From Gemmatimonadota bacterium (GTDB taxonomy: Bacteria; Latescibacterota; UBA2968), in NCBI GenBank assembly GCA_002727195.1, contig PBWH01000026.1, positions 130,862 to 194,861 of the forward strand: 64,000 nucleotides of DNA, given 5' to 3'. A model generated the notes under the pieces. The model was not told the origin of the DNA. It saw nothing but the letters and a program-made list of their open reading frames with translations, and made no database searches. The stretch's first letter is position 1. Each line of letters starts with the position of its first letter. A program made the translations under genes and the position numbers. This document shows positions 18,581 through 26,174 of this stretch, one piece after another.

Positions 18581-19820
18581 CTCTGGCCTCGCGATCAGCC
18601 AGTGACCCCACGCCCTCAATCACCTTCTTGATGGCCGCCCCCGCACCCCACATCTCGCGTTCGCCAACCGGTGGATGGACTTTCAACTCCAGGTGCCCTT
18701 TCTCCATGAACGCTTCACCGACGGGACACTTGCCTGGGCCATAGAGTCCCCGGGCTACGCTCGGCTTGTTCTCTTCTAGCAGATACGGCCACGCCTGCTG
18801 TTCTGCGAACACGGGCAGCAGGTTGAGTGGCTTGTAGAAACCGGATCGCAGTGGTACACCTTCCGCCTGTACTGCATCGGAGAAGGTCTTTCGGTCGATC
18901 CCCAGTTCATCCGGCTCATACGCCAGGATCAGGTTGTAATAGACCGGCTCAATGTGATCGGGAATCCCCACGGGCACCGGCCGTACGCCGGGCAGGTCGG
19001 CTACGTCGGCCAGCAGGCAGTCGGCATTGTCGCGTCGCTGACGGTTCTCGTCGTCGACGCGCGTCATACGCTTGAGTGCCAGCGCACCGTGCATCTCGCC
19101 CATCCTCAGGTTGGGTCCGAGAACACCAGTGTCGGTCCCACCACCCAGGTTCACGAATGCCCTCGCCCGCTCGACAACCTCGGGATGTTTGCTGACCACG
19201 ACGCCGCCCTCGCCGACGGACAGGATCTTTTTATGCTGGATGCTGAACGCGCCTACGTCGCCCAGGATCCCCGTTCGGATCCCTCGGTAGCTCGCCCCGT
19301 GAGCGTGGGAGCAATCCTCTACGATTGAGATCCCGTGTCGATCAGCCACTTCGCAGATGGCGTCCATGTTCGCTGGCACCCCGTCGGCGTGAACGACCAT
19401 CACCGCCTTGGTGCGGTCTGTAATCGCAGCTTCGAAAGCACCCGGGTCAAGGTTGGACTCTCCAGGGGTGATATCCGCGAACACGGGGATGGCCCCCGCC
19501 ACCAGAACAGAGGTCCCAGAGGCATAGTATGTGTAGACAGGAACGATGACCTCGTCCCCGGGCCCCACACCGACGGCCTCCAACGCAACGTGAATGGCCG
19601 ACGAACCCGAATTGCAGGTCACTGCACCTGTGGCGCCACACCAGGATGCGAACGCTTCTTCGAAGGCCGGGTTGTAGGTCCCCCCGGCTGCCCCACACAG
19701 GTGACCGGACCGCAACGCGTCAAGCACGACCCCGGCCTCCTCCTCTGTCGAGTAGGCGGGCCACTCCGGAAAGGGTGTGTCTCGAACGGGTGTCCCGCCC
19801 AGTAGAGCAAGATCAGACAT
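18570..19820 (-). CDS. DegT/DnrJ/EryC1/StrS family aminotransferase
   Basis: PLP-dependent sugar aminotransferase or dehydratase family member, 416 residues. Diagnostic motifs: SGSSAIHVALEAVGVGPGDE (cofactor phosphate binding), VIVPVYTYYAS, EDCSHAHGA (Asp binding the pyridine nitrogen) and FSIQHKKILSVGEGG (Schiff-base Lys near residue 196). It usually converts keto-sugars to amino sugars. Its overlap with the ceramidase-like gene suggests one transcript. ATG 19820 follows a weak GGAA. A catabolic role is possible, since no nucleotide-sugar pathway genes are adjacent. Confidence 0.9.
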   Translation of the reverse strand: MSDLALLGGTPVRDTPFPEWPAYSTEEEAGVVLDALRSGHLCGAAGGTYNPAFEEAFASWCGATGAVTCNSGSSAIHVALEAVGVGPGDEVIVPVYTYYASGTSVLVAGAIPVFADITPGESNLDPGAFEAAITDRTKAVMVVHADGVPANMDAICEVADRHGISIVEDCSHAHGASYRGIRTGILGDVGAFSIQHKKILSVGEGGVVVSKHPEVVERARAFVNLGGGTDTGVLGPNLRMGEMHGALALKRMTRVDDENRQRRDNADCLLADVADLPGVRPVPVGIPDHIEPVYYNLILAYEPDELGIDRKTFSDAVQAEGVPLRSGFYKPLNLLPVFAEQQAWPYLLEENKPSVARGLYGPGKCPVGEAFMEKGHLELKVHPPVGEREMWGAGAAIKKVIEGVGSLADREARDAL

Positions 19821-20444
19821 GTGATGTTCCTGGAATGCGTCAGATCTAGTGGCTGTAAACCATCAGACGATGCGACGCGATGAAGGATATGCGCCCAATT
19901 GACGACGCGTGGAACGAGCTCCCACAGCCCGGACATTGACACAAATTATTTATTTATACTGGTTTATTAAACACCCAACACCAATGGCACCGAACATGCA
20001 GTTCGAGGCCGGGTGTAAGAAGGCAACACAACGGGAAGTACACAAATGGGTATTCGATTCAGAGACGATCACCTTACCTGTAACGCCTGCAGCGCGGCGC
20101 TCACGCCCCTGAATCGACCTGAGATTCCGGACCGCGAGGTAAGTGTGGCGCTCCTGGAGCACCATCCGACCTGGGACGTCGAGACGCCGGCCAGTGAGAA
20201 GTGCGTAGTTCAAGCGCCGAAGCAGGATACGCAGTCCTGTATCCTCCAACGGCTCAGGCATCGACTTCGCGGTCAGGAAGCCGCTCCCGAGCGCGATGCG
20301 GTCTCTTTCTTTGTACGCCTCGTTTGCTCGTTTTGACTTTGCTGAGTCTGCGTGCCCCATTATTATGTGAGTCGCTTCCCAAGTCGTGTAAAATCAGCAG
20401 GTCGCAGGGTGCGACCGCAGGAATCGGTATCAAGGAGTGTAAGG
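19821..20444. other. Intergenic region with AT-rich island and unrecognised possible remnant
   Basis: At 19935-19975 there is an AT-rich block (TTGACA followed 13 bases later by TATACT), an island in GC-rich surroundings and a candidate promoter for the minus-strand aminotransferase or the plus-strand side. On the minus strand 19950-20360 an open frame of 136 codons reads smoothly but matches nothing I know; it may be a remnant. No RNA gene is apparent. Confidence 0.35.
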
Positions 20445-21602
20445 ATGAGTAAAGTCAGAATCGGGATCGTCGGTGTCGGGAACATGGGCTCCGGTCACAG
20501 TCGCTACCTGACCGCGGGTGAAGTCCCCAACGGTGAACTCGTCGCCGTGGCCGACACCAACCCCGACCGCATCGATTGGGCGAAGGACACCCTGGGCGAG
20601 ACCGTCCAGTGCTTCGAAACCGCCGAGGACATGTTCAACTCGGGTTCCATCGATGCGGCCATCATCGCGACCCCCCACTACGATCACCCGCCGCTCGCCA
20701 TCCGAGCGATGGAGCTCGGACTGCACGTCCTGATCGAAAAGCCGGCCGGTGTGTACACGAAGCAGGTCCGCGAGATGAACGAGGCGGCCGAGAAATCGGA
20801 TCGCGTGTTCGGTCTGATGTTCAACCAGCGGACCCTGAGCGCGCACCAGAAGATGCGTGACCTCGTTCAGTCGGGAGATCTGGGCGAGATCCAGCGAACG
20901 AACTACATCATCACGACCTGGTTCCGCTCACAGAGCTACTACGACTCGGGAGGCTGGCGCGCGACATGGGCCGGTGAGGGTGGGGGCGTGCTCATGAATC
21001 AGTGCCCTCACAACCTCGACCTCTGGCAATGGATCTGCGGAAAGCCCAACCGGGTTCGGGCCTTTATCGGTTTCGGAAAGTATCACAACATCGAGGTCGA
21101 CGACTCGGTCACCGCCTACGTCGAATACGAGAACGGCGGGACGGGTGTGTTCATTACCACGACCGGTGAAGCACCGGGTACCAACCGCCTAGAGGTGGTC
21201 GGTGACAACGGTAAGATCGTGCTCGAGGGCGGGAACATCACATTCTGGCGCTCCCGTGAGTCGGTCAGCCAGTTCTGTAAGGAGTACAAGGGTGGCTTCG
21301 GAAGCCCCGAGGTCTGGAAGTGCGACATCCCGGCAGGCAAGGGCGGCGAAGGGCACAAAGGCATCACCAAGAACTGGTGCGATGCGATCCAGAGCGGAAG
21401 CGACCTGCTTGCTCCGGGGACCGAGGGGATCCACGGGCTTGAGATCGCCAACGCCATGCTGTTGTCAGCCTGGACGGACGACTGGGTGGACATTCCGGTC
21501 GACGACGACCTGTATCACAAGAAACTCCAGGAGCAGATCGACGCCTCGACCGTTCAGAAGGAAGAGGGCGGCACGGTGTTGAGCGTCGCAGGCACACACT
21601 AA
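20445..21602 (+). CDS. Gfo/Idh/MocA family oxidoreductase
   Basis: NAD(P)-dependent sugar or inositol dehydrogenase, 385 residues. The Rossmann motif GVGNMGSGHSRYL is at the N terminus. HVLIEKPAGVY near residue 98 is the family's EKP catalytic Lys loop, and NQCPHNLDLWQWICG near 185 holds the catalytic His region. It probably oxidises or epimerises a sugar or sugar acid. The ATG is preceded by AAGGAG-TGTAAGG; open frame extends upstream without similarity. It is single, with its own terminator directly after, so it is probably a monocistronic unit. Confidence 0.93.
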   Translation: MSKVRIGIVGVGNMGSGHSRYLTAGEVPNGELVAVADTNPDRIDWAKDTLGETVQCFETAEDMFNSGSIDAAIIATPHYDHPPLAIRAMELGLHVLIEKPAGVYTKQVREMNEAAEKSDRVFGLMFNQRTLSAHQKMRDLVQSGDLGEIQRTNYIITTWFRSQSYYDSGGWRATWAGEGGGVLMNQCPHNLDLWQWICGKPNRVRAFIGFGKYHNIEVDDSVTAYVEYENGGTGVFITTTGEAPGTNRLEVVGDNGKIVLEGGNITFWRSRESVSQFCKEYKGGFGSPEVWKCDIPAGKGGEGHKGITKNWCDAIQSGSDLLAPGTEGIHGLEIANAMLLSAWTDDWVDIPVDDDLYHKKLQEQIDASTVQKEEGGTVLSVAGTH

Positions 21603-21626
21603 TCCTGAGCTGAACCAGGCAAACTG

Positions 21627-21666
21627 AAAGGGGTTCCCACGTACGAAACGTGTGGAACCCCTTTTC
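21627..21666 (+). terminator. Rho-independent terminator
   Basis: A long stem formed by AAAGGGGTTCCCACGT (21627-21642) and ACGTGTGGAACCCCTTT (21648-21664), followed by TTCGTT, lies 25 bases after the oxidoreductase stop. As it is nearly symmetrical it may also stop the converging pentapeptide-repeat gene. Confidence 0.85.
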
Positions 21667-21691
21667 GTTCCCTGCGTTCCGAGAGTAGTGG

Positions 21692-22060
21692 TCAGCCCAG
21701 ATCCGGAAGCTCAGTCGCTGGATCGGTCAGGGCGGCTTCGATTTGCGTCCTGGACAGCCCTTTCGCGCCGGACAAGTTTGCGCCGGTCAGGTCGGCCAAC
21801 ATGATGTTCGCTGATGTGAAATCGGCATCGTGGAGGGAACAACCGCTGAAATCGGTGTAACGACAATTCGCAGAACTGAACGTCGATCCGGACAGATCCG
21901 AGCCACTCAGGTTCGCCTTCAGGAAATTGATGCCCGAGAAGTCCCGGTTCGTGAGCGACACGCCGGTGAGTACCGGACGGATCCGGGGATTCTCGGTCCG
22001 CCACTCATTCCAGAACTCGGTGCCGCGATTCAGGTATTCGAGGTGTTTGGCAACAGCCAT
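21692..22060 (-). CDS. Pentapeptide-repeat protein
   Basis: Small protein of 122 residues with a run of A(D/N)LSG-type pentapeptides from about residue 38 to 100 (FSGIN FLKAN LSGSD LSGST FSSAN and so on), which fold as a right-handed quadrilateral beta-helix. An N-terminal helix precedes the repeats and a short acidic tail follows. Functions of such proteins vary, from gyrase protection to scaffolding, and none is indicated here. The start ATG is clear and the gene stands alone. Confidence 0.85.
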   Translation of the reverse strand: MAVAKHLEYLNRGTEFWNEWRTENPRIRPVLTGVSLTNRDFSGINFLKANLSGSDLSGSTFSSANCRYTDFSGCSLHDADFTSANIMLADLTGANLSGAKGLSRTQIEAALTDPATELPDLG

Positions 22061-22092
22061 TCCAAGACGCTCAGTGTGAAGGTTTTCCCCCT

Positions 22093-22130
22093 TTAACCGC
22101 CAAGGACGCCAAGAAACGCCAAGGGAAAAC
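22093..22130. repeat. Purine-rich repeat of ccaaggacgccaag type
   Basis: Three imperfect cgccaagRa units (aaccgccaaggacgccaag, then aaacgccaaggg) lie in the promoter region between the diverging pentapeptide-repeat and SIMPL genes. Only one copy is seen in the window. Confidence 0.5.
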
Positions 22131-22184
22131 CAACCATATAAACACTACCACTCGTGAAGACCTACTCTGCCGCAAGGAGGCTCT

Positions 22185-22883
22185 ATGAAGCCAATTCACA
22201 TCTTCCTCGCTACGGTCGTCGTCGCCTCGTTTGTCCTGCCGGTGACGGCTGAGGGGGGCGACACCCGATCCGTCGAAGTTACCGGGATCGGCGTTGTCTC
22301 GCAAAGGCCAGACGTGGCCAAGGTCGCGTTTTCTGTCGAGACGCAAGGCAAAGACGTCGAGAAAGCCACCAAGTTCAACGCATCACGCACCGCCAGGCTG
22401 ATCGACGGCATCAAGAAACTCGGACTCGACACCCTCGATATCCAGACCCGTCACTACCGGGTCACGCCCAGGTATCCTGACCGTCAGCGATCGGACCGGG
22501 ATCTGCAGCCCATGGGGTATACGGTGCACAACACGATCAACGTCACCATCCACGACCTGCGTAAGGTCGGCGCCCTGATGGACCGGGCCACCGCATCCGG
22601 GGCAGACCGAGTGAATCACATCCGTTTTGAGCATTCCGACCCGACTCAGGCCCGTTCACGGGCGTTGGAGCGTGCAGTCGAGAATGCGCGAGCCGAAGCC
22701 TCCATCCTGGTGGGCAAGGCTGGTGCTATGCTGGGGCCGGTGCTCCAGATGCGAACAGGCGGGCCTCACTACGCCCCCAAAGTCGAGCGGATGATGGCAT
22801 CCGCCGCCCGGGCGGATACGCCGATCGAACCGGGCCTGCTGGAGACCCGGGCACAGGTTACAATCCGGTTTAGCATCGAATAA
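22185..22883 (+). CDS. SIMPL domain (DUF541) protein, exported
   Basis: Exported protein of 232 residues. A signal peptide is evident (MKPIHIFLATVVVASFVLPVTA, cleavage likely after TA). The mature part starts with VEVTGIGVVSQRPDVAKV, the conserved opening of the SIMPL/DUF541 domain, followed by LIDGIKKLGLDTLDIQTR and the repeated-helix/strand pattern up to ARAEASILVGKAGAMLG. Family members (such as E. coli YggE) are periplasmic and linked with oxidative stress or outer-membrane maintenance, with no known enzymatic activity. AAGGAG lies six bases before the ATG. Confidence 0.9.
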   Translation: MKPIHIFLATVVVASFVLPVTAEGGDTRSVEVTGIGVVSQRPDVAKVAFSVETQGKDVEKATKFNASRTARLIDGIKKLGLDTLDIQTRHYRVTPRYPDRQRSDRDLQPMGYTVHNTINVTIHDLRKVGALMDRATASGADRVNHIRFEHSDPTQARSRALERAVENARAEASILVGKAGAMLGPVLQMRTGGPHYAPKVERMMASAARADTPIEPGLLETRAQVTIRFSIE

Positions 22884-23042
22884 ATAGAATATAAAATATT
22901 GTTTTAAATAAACTTAACGCCAAACCATCACATCCGTCTCAACCGGCCATTTCATCCCGGGCGTGTTGAAAGATCAGGGGGGTGCCCCTACCTTTGCACG
23001 CCCAATCGAGCTCGTGTCGGGCAGGTTCTGGCAAGGAAAGTG
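22884..23042. other. Intergenic, AT-rich island
   Basis: The 35 bases after the SIMPL stop are almost pure A/T (TAGAATATAAAATATTG and on). The rest carries no coding signal. It could hold the promoter for the split receiver gene that starts at 23043. Confidence 0.3.
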
Positions 23043-23112
23043 TGGAGAAAGTGCTGATTATCGATGACTACGCGAACCGCAGGTGATCGAAGCCAGGGGA
23101 GCACCAGCGCGG

Positions 23113-23286
23113 ATGACATACGAGCAGGCAAAGAAGGGGATGCCGATCCTCGACGTGGGGGACTACGAGGATGTCGCTGCCGCTGCTCAGAAGGGCCAGC
23201 AGTCAGGTCTTGGGCCAGGCCTGGTCCAAGAGAGTCGCAGACGACGAGCTAGGGACGATCGACAGCGGAGAAGGCAGCGCAAATAA
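23113..23286 (+). CDS. Small hypothetical protein in the inserted segment
   Basis: Possible small protein starting at ATG 23113 (MTYEQAKKGMPILDVGDYED) and ending in a strongly basic tail (RRRRARDDRQRRRQRK) before TAA 23284-23286. I recognise no family. It is followed by a terminator-like hairpin, which supports expression, but no strong ribosome site is seen. The basic tail could merely be out-of-frame GC-rich sequence. Confidence 0.35.
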   Translation: MTYEQAKKGMPILDVGDYEDVAAAAQKGQQSGLGPGLVQESRRRRARDDRQRRRQRK

Positions 23287-23306
23287 ATCCGATTTAAGAC
23301 ACCCAA

Positions 23307-23347
23307 AAAGGCCTGGGACAATGATGATGTATGTGCCTAGGCCTTTC
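23307..23347. terminator. Hairpin terminator between converging small genes
   Basis: AAAGGCCTGGGACA and TGTGCCTAGGCCTTT form a stem with an 11-base loop followed by T-rich sequence. It separates the plus-strand small frame from the minus-strand trio and can serve both. Confidence 0.7.
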
Positions 23348-23381
23348 TGTGTCTGTATGAGCCTCTCAGGGGCCTTGTAGG

Positions 23382-23567
23382 TCACTTGGGCTGGATTACG
23401 TGGAGCGGTCCAGATTTTACCCGCCGATCGTGCTCTTGGACCCAGGCGTCGACCTTGTCGAACATAGCTTGAGTGAGAAGACCACCATCAGTCTGAAGTT
23501 TCAACGAAAGCGCATCACGTACACAACTAAGTTGGCTTATCGTCGCAAGGTTAAGAGTCCAGGACAT
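23382..23567 (-). CDS. Small hypothetical protein (61 aa)
   Basis: A 61-residue frame starting MSWTLNLATISQLS and ending GPLHVIQPK. AAGGAG lies seven bases before its ATG at 23567, a good ribosome site. It overlaps the end of the upstream small gene by 17 bases, as in compact phage or plasmid operons. The content is mixed alpha-helical with charged residues (DKVDAWVQEHDRR). No family recognised. Confidence 0.5.
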   Translation of the reverse strand: MSWTLNLATISQLSCVRDALSLKLQTDGGLLTQAMFDKVDAWVQEHDRRVKSGPLHVIQPK

Positions 23568-23793
23568 CACCATTCTCCTTATAGCGATGGGATCGGCCAA
23601 TTCTTCTGGTCGGGGTCGGAGTCCACTTCTTGTACTTCTCATCGTCCACTACCAGGGGCACACAGACCAGCCAATCCATGTTCAGGTGACCGGCCTGAAT
23701 CGCCTGGCGGATCGTCTTGTGATCTACGCCTTTCTCCACGATGGCTGTGATGAACGCGATACGTGGTTCCGGCTTGTCTGCAAAATAATACAT
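23551..23793 (-). CDS. Small putative DNA-binding protein (excisionase/HTH-like)
   Basis: An 80-residue frame from ATG 23793. The stretch AFITAIVEKGVDHKTIRQAI, then QAGHLNMDWLVC and VVDDEKYKKW, follows the layout of MerR/excisionase-type winged helices: helix, turn, recognition helix, wing, then a Trp ending. A basic tail (TRRIGRSHRYK) follows. It starts one base after the stop of the truncated frame upstream. An excisionase-like gene would fit a mobile segment, but the assignment rests on pattern only. Confidence 0.45.
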   Translation of the reverse strand: MYYFADKPEPRIAFITAIVEKGVDHKTIRQAIQAGHLNMDWLVCVPLVVDDEKYKKWTPTPTRRIGRSHRYKENGDVLDS

Positions 23794-23794
23794 C

Positions 23795-23950
23795 TTACTT
23801 CGTGCCCCACCGTTTGTGTGCAGACTTCTGTCGAGCGCAGTCGGGCGTCCAGGCCTCGTAGGTCGAGTCAACAATGACGGCTTTTATCCTGCCAAACTCT
23901 TCAGCGTTGAGATTACCGTATTTGATTGCCTGTGCGGCTCGTCTAGCTAG
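23795..23950 (-). pseudogene. 3' fragment of an unrecognised gene, cut at the insertion border
   Basis: The minus-strand frame enters from the right junction without a start (LLARRAAQAIKYGNLNAEEF) and ends AHKRWGTK at TAA 23795-23797, directly upstream of the HTH-like gene. Its smooth reading and tight spacing suggest a real gene that lost its 5' part at the junction near 23951. Confidence 0.4.
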
Positions 23951-24296
23951 AAGCTTTCGAGTCGACCTGGCACAAGGTGGCCAAAGCGCCTGACGGCAGA
24001 AAAGGTGTCGACTCGTTCGCGAGCAAACGGCCCGATCTCGTCATAACAGACATCGAAATGCCCGAACTCGATGACCACTCGGTCATCAGCAAGATAGGAG
24101 AGCTACAGGCAGACGCCAAAATCGTCATGGTCACCGGTACGGGTCTTCACCATCTGCCGGTGGCACACAAACTCGGCGCCGACCGCATATTCGAAAAGCC
24201 GCTTCGGCCCAGAGATCCAATCGTCGCCGTCGAAGAGCTGATCTCCTGACCGAAGTCCTCCGGATCACCCAGGCTGCCCCTGTCGTGGAGGGTCAT

Positions 24297-24659
24297 GTGC
24301 CTCAAATTCTGGTGATCGAAGACGATGAGGAAGTACGTTCACCGATAACGGAGTTTCTGGTCTGTGAAGGGTACGAAGTCCACGAAGCCGAGAACCGCAT
24401 CGAGGGCACGACTGTCTTTGAAGAGAAAGACATCGACATCGTGATTACTGACATCACGATGCCGAGTCAGCACGGGGTCGAAACGATCCGAGCGCTCAAG
24501 GAGCGTCATCCGGACCTTCGGGCGATCGCGATCACCGGGTACCACGGGAGTTACAACCGCTTGCCCGCCGCCGAATTAGTGGGCACGCGGCAGACGCTCG
24601 TCAAGCTCTTCACCAAAGAAGAACTGCTCGAAGCCGTCAATTCGGTCTTCGACGAGTAG
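24297..24659 (+). CDS. Single-domain response regulator receiver protein
   Basis: Stand-alone receiver domain of 120 residues: ILVIEDDEEVR (acidic pair), VITDITMPSQHGVE (phospho-acceptor Asp near residue 52), AIAITGYHG (Thr switch) and LVKLFTKEELL (conserved Lys, with Leu where Pro is usual). It has no output domain, so it acts through protein contact or as a phosphate relay. GTG at 24297 is preferred because GGAGGG ends four bases upstream. It follows the split receiver gene by about 48 bases; the two may once have formed a relay pair. No histidine kinase is in the window. Confidence 0.85.
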   Translation: MPQILVIEDDEEVRSPITEFLVCEGYEVHEAENRIEGTTVFEEKDIDIVITDITMPSQHGVETIRALKERHPDLRAIAITGYHGSYNRLPAAELVGTRQTLVKLFTKEELLEAVNSVFDE

Positions 24660-24959
24660 CCTACCTCTGACGGATGTCGACGGACCCGGCCTCTTCTTCC
24701 GTCGCCACCTCAATGCCCGTCACGTCGCGATCGAACGTCAGCCTCACCACCAGCACTTCATTCGGCCGGTCGTTCGCCGGCAATCCTTTCAGCCTCAGAT
24801 AGGTATCCGCTACACGTGATGCGTGGGCACCAGGTCGACCGCGGTCTCGATCGCCTCTCCGGTGTTCAGAAGCACGGCCACCCTGACTCTGTCAAGTTCT
24901 GGACGACTTCCATAGCAGTGGACGGGCTTCAGGCACAACGTGCAAGAACCCGAGGATAA
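24660..24959 (-). pseudogene. Unidentified decayed coding remnant
   Basis: On the minus strand the segment ending in TAG near 24659-24661 reads YLRLKGLPANDRPNEVLV and VRLTFDRDVTGIEVATEEE in one frame. Further upstream a different frame gives RVAVLLNTGEAIETAVDLV. The pattern vaguely recalls an Hsp70 substrate-binding domain but is too short to call. It contains a frameshift and a stop. No intact gene is present in these 300 bases. Confidence 0.3.
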
Positions 24960-25757
24960 CTACGCAGGACTCTTTACGCATCCCTCGCTCATCCGCTCTC
25001 CCAGCAACCCGACGCAGGTCCGCGCGTTTTCCACGGCCAGGTCGTTATACTCCCGGCTCCAGACCACCGCCGCGTCGGCCACCTTCTTCCCCAGTTCCAC
25101 CTGACCGTGCACGCGATCGGCGACCTCCTCTTCCGTATACGGCTTGCGGCGACCGTATCGGATATACCCGAGCTCGGTCGTCGCGTAGGCTTTGAGCGGG
25201 AAGGCATCGATCGACGTGGGTTGTTCGATGTTGGACACACCAATCCCGTCGTCCCGAAGCGCCTGGAAGACGGGCAAGGCGTGCCAGGACAGGTGACGGA
25301 ACTCTACGTGAACGGACTGCCGCTCGCTGATCGGGAGCGCGGCCAGATGACGCAGGTAGGTCAGCACCTTCTCGTCGTAGCCCTGCTCCTCATCCAGCTG
25401 GATCAGCAGCGTGAACAGTCGACCCTGTTTGATCAACGGCCGCGCCGCTTCCAGGTGCCGGGCCATAGCGGACCGGCCCACGGCAGGGTCCCAAATAACT
25501 GGGTTGGACGTCGCCCGGTTGACGAGAACGGCGAACCGGGCGCGTGGATGTGCCGATGCGGCGTCGACCAGCTCCTGGAGCGCCGTCTCCCGGTAGAAGG
25601 AGTCGATGAACTCGACGAACGGCAGGTCTGACTCGCCGGGCACGGACACGCCGACGAAGTATCGCGGCAGCTGCCTCGGCGGTTTTTCGATTTGAATCAA
25701 TGGTGCCCCCGAGAACGGGAGAGGGCGATCAGGCAGGTTGGAACGAGGGGTGCTCAA
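24960..25757 (-). CDS. DUF72 (YecE-like) domain protein
   Basis: A 265-residue protein with the DUF72 barrel. DLPFVEFIDSFYRETALQELV stands near the N terminus, RFAVLVNRATSNP follows, and HVEFRHLSWH near residue 155 is the family hallmark. After it come GVSNIEQPTSI and YIRYGRRKPYTEEE. DUF72 proteins are TIM-barrel proteins of unknown function, proposed to be related to endonuclease IV/xylose isomerase folds. The opening strand GTSGWxY of most members is replaced by VGVSVPGE, so the N terminus is divergent. It is a single gene on the minus strand. Confidence 0.85.
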   Translation of the reverse strand: MSTPRSNLPDRPLPFSGAPLIQIEKPPRQLPRYFVGVSVPGESDLPFVEFIDSFYRETALQELVDAASAHPRARFAVLVNRATSNPVIWDPAVGRSAMARHLEAARPLIKQGRLFTLLIQLDEEQGYDEKVLTYLRHLAALPISERQSVHVEFRHLSWHALPVFQALRDDGIGVSNIEQPTSIDAFPLKAYATTELGYIRYGRRKPYTEEEVADRVHGQVELGKKVADAAVVWSREYNDLAVENARTCVGLLGERMSEGCVKSPA

Positions 25758-26174
25758 GCATAGTCAGGCTGTTCGGTGGAAACAAGGAAGGGATACCGAT
25801 TTCAGGTCAATTTTGAAACCATTGCTTCTCCTCCATCTTCCTCGAGCATCGTTACCATCCGTGAAACCTATCTGCGGATGCCCCTCATACTCCTCTGTAC
25901 CGTGGTGTTCTAGGCCTCAAGATCGATCAACTCGGAATACGCCGAGATACTTGGCCAGCTCTTTTCGTAGCACGTGAACGGCTTCTTCTTTAACCATACC
26001 CACTTCCGATCGCTACAATCGACAACGTGCGATGGCGCAATTCCCCTGTTCAGATTCGCACGTGCATGGTGATCGGAAATCAGCCGATATTCGCTGACTC
26101 CAGGATGATGCAAACGGGATACTGAAGGGCCGTCCCCCTCTGGCTTTCGACCAGCCAACTCCAGGAGGATCCCC
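25758..26174. other. Intergenic region without a clear gene
   Basis: No recognisable gene. A minus-strand open frame ends at 25910 and reads plausibly for about 65 codons (for example SEYRLISDHHARANLNRG) but matches nothing known to me and has no good start. AGGAGG at 26163-26168 belongs to the broken TPR gene that follows. Confidence 0.3.

Larger units (their letters stand above)
23089..23951. mobile_element. Foreign segment inserted in a receiver gene
   Basis: Segment of about 860 bases between the two halves of the receiver domain. It carries one plus-strand small frame (to 23286), a hairpin terminator (23307-23347) and three closely packed minus-strand frames (23382-23950). The outermost of these is cut at the right junction. 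No transposase is encoded and I could not define terminal repeats or a target duplication by eye. It could be a fragment of a phage, plasmid or non-autonomous element, or the product of a rearrangement. Confidence 0.5.
23043..24249 (+). pseudogene. Response regulator receiver gene split by an insertion
   Basis: The first 14 codons (23043-23084) read EKVLIIDDYANRR, the canonical first strand and acidic pair of a receiver domain. Reading then breaks. About 865 bases later, from about 23952, the same domain resumes with AFESTWHKVAKAPDGRKG, VITDIEMPELD (phosphorylatable Asp), IVMVTGTG and FEKPLRP (conserved Lys-Pro), ending in TGA at 24247-24249. Only roughly ten residues of the domain are missing. 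The simplest reading is an insertion into a single-domain receiver gene. The intact receiver gene at 24297 lies directly downstream. Confidence 0.72.

Noticed and set aside
19935..19955. Sigma-70 promoter TTGACA/TATACT
   Set aside because: The spacer is only 13 bases, too short for a standard promoter; kept only as an AT-rich island.
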